Positions 1-5,324 of a stretch of DNA of 9,019 nt are shown in pieces. A model generated the notes under the pieces. The model worked only from the letters and a program-made list of their open reading frames with translations. It did not search any database and was not told where the DNA came from. The number at the start of each line of letters is the position of its first letter. The first letter of the stretch is position 1. This DNA comes from Candidatus Woesearchaeota archaeon (GTDB lineage Archaea > Nanobdellota > Nanobdellia > Woesearchaeales > GW2011-AR4), in assembly GCA_016211245.1 (NCBI GenBank), contig JACQSQ010000038.1, positions 1 to 9,019 on the forward strand. Direction: 5' to 3'. The position numbers were made by a program, and so were the translations under genes.

Positions 1-9
1 GCCCAAGGA

Positions 10-1461
10 TTAGGAGCACTCTTCGGATAGACACTTAATTTTTTTATATTTTTTAACTTTTAGTGTCTCTAGCAAATGAAATGGATTTTCAAATCCTTTT
101 AAATTTTTAAGATTTTTGTAGTCTTCGCTCCAACTTTTTAATGTCTCGACTAAAATTTTTCCTTCTAAAGTCAATGACCAAGAGTTATATCCATTTTTTG
201 CTATAAGATTTTCTTTGGTTTTATTATTTAACCAATCACTAGCCATATTGGACTGCATTTGAAAACCTTTTGATATTACCGAGGTTCCAAATTTCTTATA
301 ATCTGCTAATTCTGAAAATCTTGAGTAGGTATAATATCTTCTTCCTCTCAAGCATAAGGCTATTGCTGTGATTAGTTTGTTCCAACTGCCTGAATTTTTG
401 AATGCCTTTATCCTGTATAAATACAGTAAACCTCTGAAACTGCATGATGAAATTACGCAAATTCTTCTCTCATTTATTCTGGTCTTGAATCCATTATTTC
501 TTAATATTGCACAGTAATCTTTCAAATAATTCAAATCTTGGTCGACTATCTTCATATGAAGTTCAGGAAAATCTCTTCTATTACATCGCACATCCAAAGT
601 CCCGTCACCAGTCAGTAACTTTGCAAGAAAATTGTTTGCTAATTCCTGTTGATTATGTGTATATTTACTTTCATTTGCAAGAAGATTTCTGATTTTATCA
701 AGGGAATTTAACACGATTTCTGTTAGTATTGTATTTCGTATGATCGTTCTGAAACCAATCCCTTTACTATTCCCTTGAGAGATTTTAGCCTTACAGCCAA
801 TGATGGTTTCGAAATTCTTGACGTGATTAATCGTTTCTTCTTCAGAAAGCCTATTTGGATTATAGGTAAAGCGAAATTCACAAGCGTCTTTAGGAATTCC
901 TAATTTTGAAAGGGAATCTATAAATTCTTGATGCTCTGGAATTAATTTATTGGCAAACTCCACTCTAAACTTGTCGGTATTCTTGTTTTTTGTTCCTTCC
1001 GCCTGATATTGCCCCAATAAACTTCCTAAAGTTGCTATATCCGTAAATCTTCTAATTTCTAACTGTTGTCCAGAACCTCTTTCGTGAGAATACCAAATCC
1101 TCAACCAATTTTCATTATTTTTGTCAAATTCCGTCACAACAATTTCATAACCTTTAGAGGTTTTTTCTGGAGTTAAAGATAACATATCTATTTTATCATC
1201 ATAGAATAATTCTTTTGTTCTCTCTACATTCTTAATTTCTTGAATTTCTAGAGTAATCAAATCTTGATAATTTAAATTAAGAGTATTTTCTATCTCTCTT
1301 CGTAATGTGATTACATTGTTAAACTTAGTAAGAAATTCTTTTTGCTTGTCTTCTTTTGTAATTATAATTTGCACTAAACTTCCTTTGGGAAAGTAAAATT
1401 TAGAGAAATATATGCCTAACTTATTACCCATTTTATGCACTTTGACATTTTCTAATTTCAT
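10..1461 (-). CDS. LAGLIDADG homing endonuclease with AbrB-like N-terminus and winged-helix-like C-terminus
   Basis: Probable site-specific DNA endonuclease of a mobile element. Residue numbers count from the upstream TTG at 1470 (486 aa). Two LAGLIDADG helices are visible, LLGQYQAEG (151-159) and FLAKLLTGDG (281-290); they end in the acids E158 and D289 expected to bind the catalytic metals. The 131-residue spacing fits a single-chain, two-domain enzyme. Residues 9-37 (VHKMGNKLGIYFSK, then a glycine and a beta strand) resemble an AbrB/SpoVT swapped-hairpin DNA-binding domain. Residues about 395-446, ending in SLTLEGKILVETLK, resemble a winged helix. I chose ATG 1461 (483 aa) over TTG 1470 because GGAGG (1471-1475) lies 9 nt before the ATG and touches the TTG. 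No intein splice motifs (N-terminal Cys/Ser, C-terminal His-Asn) are seen, so it is a stand-alone or intron-borne ORF. The family call is firm; both flanking domain calls are inference. Confidence 0.85.
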   Translation of the reverse strand: MKLENVKVHKMGNKLGIYFSKFYFPKGSLVQIIITKEDKQKEFLTKFNNVITLRREIENTLNLNYQDLITLEIQEIKNVERTKELFYDDKIDMLSLTPEKTSKGYEIVVTEFDKNNENWLRIWYSHERGSGQQLEIRRFTDIATLGSLLGQYQAEGTKNKNTDKFRVEFANKLIPEHQEFIDSLSKLGIPKDACEFRFTYNPNRLSEEETINHVKNFETIIGCKAKISQGNSKGIGFRTIIRNTILTEIVLNSLDKIRNLLANESKYTHNQQELANNFLAKLLTGDGTLDVRCNRRDFPELHMKIVDQDLNYLKDYCAILRNNGFKTRINERRICVISSCSFRGLLYLYRIKAFKNSGSWNKLITAIALCLRGRRYYTYSRFSELADYKKFGTSVISKGFQMQSNMASDWLNNKTKENLIAKNGYNSWSLTLEGKILVETLKSWSEDYKNLKNLKGFENPFHLLETLKVKKYKKIKCLSEECS

Positions 1462-1470
1462 TTTAATCAA

Positions 1471-1504
1471 CCTCCAAAGTTTTTGTTTTTCAAAGGCTTT
1501 GGAG
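1471..1504 (-). promoter_or_regulatory. Hairpin that sequesters the endonuclease Shine-Dalgarno
   Basis: CTCCAAAG (1472-1479) and CTTTGGAG (1497-1504) are perfect 8-bp inverted copies with a 17-nt loop. In the minus-strand RNA the downstream arm contains GGAG of the ribosome site GGAGG, 9 nt before ATG 1461. Folding would hide the ribosome-binding site and restrain translation. The pairing and its overlap with the Shine-Dalgarno are directly visible; translational control is inference. Confidence 0.55.
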
Positions 1505-1510
1505 TCTTAC

Positions 1511-1651
1511 GAAAAAGAGAATGTTAAGCGAAACTGCGTAATAGGCTTTTGTGTCGAAGACCAAATCGCAAAAATCAAAGATTTTTGGGAACTTGAAAAT
1601 TGTTAATTTTCAAGTAGGCTTAATTTGGCAGTTTTGCGTGTTCTCTTTTTC
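1511..1651 (-). ncRNA. Candidate structured RNA (or structured 5' leader) upstream of the endonuclease
   Basis: The 252 bases between the endonuclease start and the broken ORF hold nested pairings rather than a gene. The outer stem is 11 bp and perfect: GAAAAAGAGAA (1511-1521) with TTCTCTTTTTC (1641-1651). A second 10-bp stem pairs 1528-1537 with 1628-1637; it has one A-C mismatch in the minus RNA and a G-U pair in the plus RNA. Inside lie a perfect 11-bp hairpin with a 3-nt loop (1591-1601/1605-1615), a 7-bp hairpin with a 3-nt loop (1570-1576/1580-1586), and a CAAAT/ATTTG closing helix (1561-1566 with 1623-1628). A TATA-like element at 1673-1680 would place a minus-strand start near 1651, exactly at the outer stem. 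I do not recognise an RNA family. It could be a leader, a stand-alone RNA, an intron fragment or a DNA cruciform. Confidence 0.45.
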
Positions 1652-1672
1652 AGTTTTCAGAAGTAGATTGGG

Positions 1673-1680
1673 TTTAAATA
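1673..1680 (-). promoter_or_regulatory. TATA box for the structured RNA and endonuclease
   Basis: TATTTAAA on the minus strand, centred about 26 bases before position 1651, where the 11-bp outer stem of the folded region begins. The next ATG, that of the endonuclease, is 190 bases from the expected start, so this transcript would have a leader, unlike the leaderless genes elsewhere in the window. Confidence 0.4.
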
Positions 1681-1722
1681 GTCTGCGTCAGGAGATGTCC
1701 AGTGGTGGAACTATTAATCAGT

Positions 1723-2417
1723 CTAATTATGCCTGACAATATGATGAGAAACTTGAGGACCTTGTGGTAAAACCAATTGTTCCCTTGCGCTTACTACCCT
1801 GCCTTCTAAATTGTAGATAGGTAGACTACCATCCATATCTGGAAATGCTTGGCTATTATCATAGTTAGATTGAACAATTAATCCATCCCTCTTTATATTA
1901 CGTTCAAATAATTTTATGATTACAGCTAAGTTCTCTGGGCGGCTATCTCCCCATAGGTTCAAAAATAAATCTGCTAACTCCCCACTGCTATTTATTGAAG
2001 TCCTGTCATTGAATTGATGTTGTGCATCATAAAATGAACCTTCTCCAAATAAAGCTGTTACTGGTGTTTCTATAGGTGATACACTTAGGGGCTTTTGTTC
2101 AGCAGAATGTCCATACGAAAAGCTTTACTAACCCAATGATCATAACTTCCTCCTTTTACCATAAGAGTTACAGGTCTGTTAAATTGCCTTGATACAGCAC
2201 TAACCACTGTTACAGGGTATTGCTCTGTAGCTCTAAGAAGCCATTCATTTCCTCTATCATCAAAACCTGCGTAAGAAACTTTCCTGTCCAATGGAGCATT
2301 TCTATTCGCATCGGTTGATAAAGAATCTGGTCCAGCAAGAATAATAGCAGGACTTACTCTCTCAAAATAGGCTTCTACATATTGTTTAGGAATTCTTACT
2401 ATGCTAATAATATTCAT
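1723..2417 (-). pseudogene. Frameshifted hypothetical gene (about 231 codons if restored)
   Basis: I recognise no family. The first part reads from ATG 2417 (MNIISIVRIPKQ) and stops at TAA 2085-2087. The second part lies in the -1 frame, is open from 2124 and ends at TAG just beyond 1723. The two frames are both open only between 2124 and 2085, so a single missing base there would explain the break. Candidate runs are four T (2118-2121), four A (2093-2096) and four C (2088-2091), all read on the minus strand. The joined product is soluble-looking, with no membrane segment, and includes the stretch GELADLFLNLWGDSRPENLA. The shorter reading that starts at TTG 1962 is only the tail of this gene. 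ATG 2417 is preferred over the upstream TTG 2441 because it lies 32 bp from a TATA box. It may be a decayed cargo gene, or intact with a base-calling error. Confidence 0.55.
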
Positions 2418-2445
2418 TTTCTTTAATCGTTCTAAGAGCAATCGC

Positions 2446-2453
2446 TTTATAAA
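2446..2453 (-). promoter_or_regulatory. TATA box of the frameshifted gene
   Basis: TTTATAAA centred about 32 bp upstream of ATG 2417 on the minus strand, which gives a very short leader or none. It lies within the 117-bp region between this gene and the divergent coiled-coil gene. Confidence 0.5.
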
Positions 2454-2502
2454 TTTTACTATTTTTATTACTTATGAAAGATAACACAACTAAGCCAGAA
2501 CC

Positions 2503-2514
2503 TTTTTATATATT
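2503..2514 (+). promoter_or_regulatory. TATA box of the coiled-coil gene
   Basis: TTTTTATATATT, centred about 26 bp before ATG 2535. At the usual archaeal TATA-to-start distance transcription would begin at the A of the ATG, so the mRNA is probably leaderless; no Shine-Dalgarno is visible. Confidence 0.6.
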
Positions 2515-2534
2515 CCAAACTTCCAATCAAGTTC

Positions 2535-3419
2535 ATGACATCACAGCACAAAGAGCTAGTTGAGGAACTGAACAGGCACAGGGCAGAGGCATCCAAATTA
2601 AGGAACACCCTCAACGAGCTTGACAATGAGAAAGAATCATGGTTCAGGAAGAAGGAAGAAATTTCTTCCAGGATAAGAGCCGGGATACAGAAGATAAAGG
2701 AAAATAAGGCGAAAAGGGATGCCCTGACTAAGGAAGTAAAAGAGCTGAAGATGAAAAGGGATAGCTTCAACAAAGAAATCAAGCCGAGATCGGAAGAACT
2801 TGAAACTTTGAAGAGAGAACGGACAGAAGCGTCAAAAAAACTTGACGTTCGAGAATCTCCTTCCAGATTAAAGCAGCAGATGGAAAAGCTGGAATTCAAG
2901 ATAGAAACCGAGAATGTTTCTTTTGAGAAAGAAAAGGAATTGATGAAGAAAATCAAGGAATTAAAGAAAGAGTATGATAGATTAAGCGTTCTGCGGGAGT
3001 CAAGCAAAAACGTGAGGAAAGTTCTTGATGTTGTCCGAAAAACAAGAAAAGATGCAAATGAAGTTCATAATTCAATACAGGATAAGGCAAAGCAGAGCCA
3101 GATTTTGCATGAGGAAATATTAAAGATCTCTCCTGAAATAGACAAGCTCAAAGGGGAGGGGGAAGCAACTTTTAAAAAATTTTCCGAGCTTAAGGCGAAA
3201 TTCAACGAGGCTAATTCCCAATTAAAGGAGAAATTGAATGCCATGGACGGGATAAAAAGAAAACTGGACACTATCTATGCCGAGAAAAGGGAGAAAAGAA
3301 AGCGGGAGCAGGATTCATTCTTAAAATCAAAGGAAGATGCTGTCAACGAAAAGATAAGGAAGGGGGAGAAATTAACGACAGAGGACTTGCTGGTGTTCCA
3401 GAAATTCGGGAAGGGTTAG
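2535..3419 (+). CDS. Conserved archaeal long coiled-coil protein (COG1340 type)
   Basis: A 294-residue protein that is almost entirely charged heptad repeat (Glu/Lys/Arg with regularly spaced Leu/Ile), with one Pro-containing break near residue 109 (ESPSRLKQQMEKLEFKIE). The tail KIRKGEKLTTEDLLVFQK (273-290) matches the conserved C-terminal signature of an archaeal coiled-coil family often filed as COG1340 and sometimes mislabelled phosphoserine phosphatase; no HAD phosphatase motif is present here. There is no signal peptide or membrane helix, so it should be cytoplasmic. Its molecular role is not established. A structural or scaffolding role, perhaps ribosome-linked given its neighbours, is speculation. 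It ends with TAG 23 bp from the stop of rps27ae on the opposite strand. Confidence 0.85.
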   Translation: MTSQHKELVEELNRHRAEASKLRNTLNELDNEKESWFRKKEEISSRIRAGIQKIKENKAKRDALTKEVKELKMKRDSFNKEIKPRSEELETLKRERTEASKKLDVRESPSRLKQQMEKLEFKIETENVSFEKEKELMKKIKELKKEYDRLSVLRESSKNVRKVLDVVRKTRKDANEVHNSIQDKAKQSQILHEEILKISPEIDKLKGEGEATFKKFSELKAKFNEANSQLKEKLNAMDGIKRKLDTIYAEKREKRKREQDSFLKSKEDAVNEKIRKGEKLTTEDLLVFQKFGKG

Positions 3420-3442
3420 TATATTCCTGCAAAAATCTTAGG

Positions 3443-3634
3443 CTATTGCTGCTTAGAAAATTCCGTCATGTGGCATTGCCCGCAATACCACCTATTTGCA
3501 TGCTTTGCCATAAAAACTCCGGAGCCGCATTTAGGGCAGGACTTGTTTTTGCGGGATACTTTGTCGCCGGATTTGTCATACAATTTCCATTTTCCCTTTT
3601 TTGCGCCTTTTGCCGGCTGTTTCTGTGCTGCCAT
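3443..3634 (-). CDS. rps27ae: 30S ribosomal protein S27ae (eS31)
   Basis: A 63-residue zinc-ribbon protein of the small ribosomal subunit, the archaeal form without the ubiquitin fusion found in eukaryotes. The zinc ligands are C33-P-K-C36 and C51-G-Q-C54, followed by the typical HMTEF. The N-terminus is basic (Lys-rich) before KWKLYD. The length is normal for archaea. It is the last gene of the operon and lies 48 bp after rps24e. An ATTAAAAT element (3656-3663) about 26 bp before the ATG may give it a second, leaderless promoter. It ends in TAG. Confidence 0.95.
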   Translation of the reverse strand: MAAQKQPAKGAKKGKWKLYDKSGDKVSRKNKSCPKCGSGVFMAKHANRWYCGQCHMTEFSKQQ

Positions 3635-3655
3635 TTTAAATCATAATATTTTACA

Positions 3656-3663
3656 ATTTTAAT
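3656..3663 (-). promoter_or_regulatory. Possible internal TATA-like element before rps27ae
   Basis: ATTAAAAT on the minus strand, centred about 26 bp before ATG 3634. The distance fits a leaderless start, and no Shine-Dalgarno precedes the gene, but the sequence is a weak match in AT-rich DNA. Confidence 0.25.
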
Positions 3664-3682
3664 TGCTTAGTTTAATTGAATG

Positions 3683-3976
3683 TCACTTCTTCTCTGCTTT
3701 TGCCGCCTTTTTGCCCCTTTTTTCCTTCTTTTTTGGCTCTATAGCCTGCTTCTTGGACTCGTCAGCATAGAGATATGCGATGACATTTGCTTTTTTGTCT
3801 CCAAAATGAGTGTAAATATGCCTTATTGCAACCAGCTTCTCGTCTGCCTTGAGGCTGGCAGCAAGCAATGAAGCTGCCTCCTGGTATGAAGGCGTGGATT
3901 TTTCAAAATCCATGCTGGCCTTTACAAGCGTTCTGGACAGCAGCTGCTCCTCTTTTTTTTCTACAATGCTCAGCAC
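3683..3976 (-). CDS. rps24e: 30S ribosomal protein S24e (eS24)
   Basis: Small-subunit ribosomal protein with the S24e pattern: an N-terminal strand ending in QLLSRT, then TPSYQEAASLLAASL, then the signature VAIRHIYTHFGDKKANVIAYLYAD, then a Lys-rich tail. Two GTG starts are possible. The outer one (3985, 100 aa) overlaps the spt4 stop as GTGA. I prefer the inner GTG at 3976 (97 aa) because AGGTGAT (3981-3987) complements the 16S 3' end at good spacing and because the shorter N-terminus matches the family length. It is probably translationally coupled to spt4. Confidence 0.93.
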   Translation of the reverse strand: MLSIVEKKEEQLLSRTLVKASMDFEKSTPSYQEAASLLAASLKADEKLVAIRHIYTHFGDKKANVIAYLYADESKKQAIEPKKKEKRGKKAAKAEKK

Positions 3977-3980
3977 AATA

Positions 3981-3987
3981 ATCACCT
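3981..3987 (-). promoter_or_regulatory. Shine-Dalgarno of rps24e inside the spt4 stop region
   Basis: AGGTGAT, 7 bases complementary to the usual archaeal 16S 3' end, with 4 nt before GTG 3976. It overlaps the first possible GTG (3985) and the spt4 stop codon TGA, and so decides for the inner start. Confidence 0.5.
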
Positions 3988-4167
3988 TACCTTTATTGCA
4001 TACTCGCCTTTTGATTTTATGCCAATCTTCCCGGCAATAACGGACTTTTCAGCATCAATTATATGGAGCCTTCCCTGCCAGCTTGTTGAGAACTGGCTTG
4101 TCTTGCAAACAGGGCATTCGCTGCCTTCAATAAACATCTTGCATCTCTTACAGACTTTCTTTTTCAT
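3982..4167 (-). CDS. spt4: Transcription elongation factor Spt4 (formerly RpoE2/RpoE'')
   Basis: A 61-residue zinc-binding factor that pairs with Spt5/NusG and increases RNA polymerase processivity. It has four cysteine ligands, C6-K-R-C9 and C18-P-V-C21, followed by the family sequence TSQFSTSWQGRLHIID and a short beta C-terminus (SVIAGKIGI, GEYAIKVR). The length is usual for the archaeal protein. It begins 10 bp after rpoE1, the normal neighbour. No clear Shine-Dalgarno precedes ATG 4167. In many archaea a DUF359 dephospho-CoA kinase lies between spt4 and rps24e; here rps24e follows directly. Confidence 0.95.
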   Translation of the reverse strand: MKKKVCKRCKMFIEGSECPVCKTSQFSTSWQGRLHIIDAEKSVIAGKIGIKSKGEYAIKVR

Positions 4168-4177
4168 TTTTGTCGAT

Positions 4178-4777
4178 TTATTTTTTATCCTTCCTGTCTT
4201 TGGGCTCTTTAGCTTCTTTTTCTTCCTTTTTTGGCGCTTTCCCCTCGGCCTCTTCCCTTATCCAGTCTGATCTTCCCAGCCCTTGCTGCCTCATTGTCAA
4301 GCCAAGCTTCGGGTTGAGCATATCTTTGAATGAAACTGCGATGATTCTTGCCCTGCAAACATCTCCAACCTTGAGCACCCTTTTGGATTCCTTGCCAGCC
4401 AAGGTTTTGTCTTTGCTGAAGCTTACAAAATCATCCATTGTTTGGCTTATATGGATCATGCCGTCTATGGGCCCGATGTTGATGAAGGCCCCGAATTCCG
4501 CTATGTCCTTTATCTTGCCCGTGACTACTTCCTGCATTTCAGGCTTGAATGTCAAAAGCTCGAAAGCCACATCATAATACGAAGCTCCGTCGCCAGGGAT
4601 TATAATCCCTTCGCCTATTTCCTTCATCCCGGACACATCTATAATTATGCCCACGTCCTTTGAGATAAAACCCGTGTATTTGGCCTTTATCCTCTTGATT
4701 ACGGCCTCTTCCAGCGGGAGATTAAACAGGTTAGGAGGCACTCTTATGTGGTCTTTTACTTCTACTTTGTAGAACAT
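4178..4777 (-). CDS. rpoE1: DNA-directed RNA polymerase subunit Rpo7 (RpoE1, RPB7 homologue)
   Basis: A subunit of the Rpo4/Rpo7 stalk of RNA polymerase, which binds emerging RNA and helps open the promoter. Residues 1-78 form the N-terminal tip domain, starting MFYKVEVKDHIRVPP as in archaeal homologues. Residues 82-163 form the S1 RNA-binding domain (VVTGKIKDIAEFGAFINIGPIDG, then HISQ, ending at LGLTMRQ). The usual MRQPGLG is MRQQGLG here. A charged Lys/Glu tail (172-199) is longer than core homologues need. A weak AGGT lies 6 nt before ATG 4777. It is co-directional with the PIN gene, 56 bp downstream of it. Confidence 0.96.
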   Translation of the reverse strand: MFYKVEVKDHIRVPPNLFNLPLEEAVIKRIKAKYTGFISKDVGIIIDVSGMKEIGEGIIIPGDGASYYDVAFELLTFKPEMQEVVTGKIKDIAEFGAFINIGPIDGMIHISQTMDDFVSFSKDKTLAGKESKRVLKVGDVCRARIIAVSFKDMLNPKLGLTMRQQGLGRSDWIREEAEGKAPKKEEKEAKEPKDRKDKK

Positions 4778-4793
4778 TTTAAACCTTTTATTT

Positions 4794-4822
4794 TAATGGC
4801 TTCGACTAGCCAATAGCCATTA
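4794..4822 (-). repeat. Inverted repeat between the PIN gene and rpoE1
   Basis: TAATGGCT (4794-4801) and AGCCATTA (4815-4822) are perfect 8-bp inverted copies around a 13-nt loop. The loop contains another AGCCA (4808-4812) that could pair with TGGCT instead, giving a shorter alternative hairpin. No T-run follows it on the minus strand, so it does not look like a standard terminator. It could be a processing or attenuation site, or chance. Confidence 0.35.
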
Positions 4823-4833
4823 GGAGAGATACT

Positions 4834-5232
4834 TTATTTATAAAGCTTTCTTTCAATCATCTGGAGGTATTTCCTCTGCCTCAGCATTATAACAGAAATG
4901 CCTTTTTCAAGTAGCTTTTTCCTGAGAACTTTGTCTTGGGTAGCCACAATAACATCCTTGTCCAAGTTTTCCAGTATGGCTTTATCGACATAATTTTCTT
5001 CTGATTCCAATATCTTTACATTTTTTGATTTTACAAGCTTCAATGCAAGAATTGCTGCTTTTTTGCTTTTGCCAGCCTGGACTTCAATTATTTTTTTTAG
5101 CTCGCGTATTGCCGCATCAAAAACAAAAAGACCGTAATTGAAATGACATATCCTTTCAAGCTCCGAAAATATGTCCACATTGAACTGGAAAGGTATCATC
5201 AAAAAATTGGTGTCCAAGATTATTCTTTTCAT
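4834..5232 (-). CDS. PIN-domain nuclease-like protein, Fcf1/VapC9-like
   Basis: A 132-residue PIN-domain protein of the archaeal family related to Fcf1/Utp24. It starts MKRIILDTNFLMIPFQF, and the acidic residues expected to bind metal are present: D7, E44 (AIRELKK), D83 (NYVDKAI) and D100 (VATQDKVLRKKL), with the late VIMLRQRKYLQ strand. The family is predicted to be an RNase, and its eukaryotic relatives cut pre-rRNA. Its conserved position upstream of rpoE1 and ribosomal genes argues for an RNA-processing housekeeping role rather than a toxin; no antitoxin gene is adjacent. It is the first gene of the operon. In many archaea the gene for initiation factor aIF2-gamma lies upstream; here it is replaced by a divergent surface-protein gene. 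Confidence 0.88.
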   Translation of the reverse strand: MKRIILDTNFLMIPFQFNVDIFSELERICHFNYGLFVFDAAIRELKKIIEVQAGKSKKAAILALKLVKSKNVKILESEENYVDKAILENLDKDVIVATQDKVLRKKLLEKGISVIMLRQRKYLQMIERKLYK

Positions 5233-5255
5233 TTGATTGGTTATTTTTATTCAAT

Positions 5256-5263
5256 CATATAAA
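5256..5263 (-). promoter_or_regulatory. TATA box of the PIN-rpoE1-spt4-rps24e-rps27ae operon
   Basis: TTTATATG on the minus strand, centred about 27 bp before ATG 5232, the distance for a leaderless mRNA. It is the only good promoter seen for the operon as a whole. Confidence 0.6.
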
Positions 5264-5293
5264 CATTTCCATCAAATTAACTGATTAGAAAAG

Positions 5294-5301
5294 TATATAA
5301 A
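5294..5301 (+). promoter_or_regulatory. TATA box of the large surface protein
   Basis: TATATAAA, centred about 27 bp before ATG 5325, with purines upstream. Transcription should start within the palindrome ATGCATGCAT (5321-5330). No Shine-Dalgarno is seen, so the message is probably leaderless. Confidence 0.65.
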
Positions 5302-5324
5302 GAAAGACAAGGGATTAGTAATGC

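Noticed and set aside
1471..1722. Group I intron core or tRNA/rRNA exon flanking the endonuclease
   Set aside because: I could not place a P7/P3 core, a bulge-helix-bulge motif or recognisable rRNA or tRNA exon sequence. It stays an alternative for the folded region only.
2085..2124. Programmed -1 ribosomal frameshift
   Set aside because: No slippery heptamer in the correct phase, and re-pairing after a slip would be poor at each candidate codon.
2468..3007. Minus-strand 179-residue Ser/Phe-rich reading frame
   Set aside because: It is the antisense shadow of the Lys/Glu-rich coiled-coil gene, with no promoter and no known motif.
4170..4663. Plus-strand reading frames over rpoE1
   Set aside because: Antisense to a clear Rpo7 gene; no independent signals.
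4834..5232. VapC toxin of a toxin-antitoxin pair
   Set aside because: The neighbours are transcription and ribosome genes in the usual archaeal order, and no small antitoxin gene is next to it.
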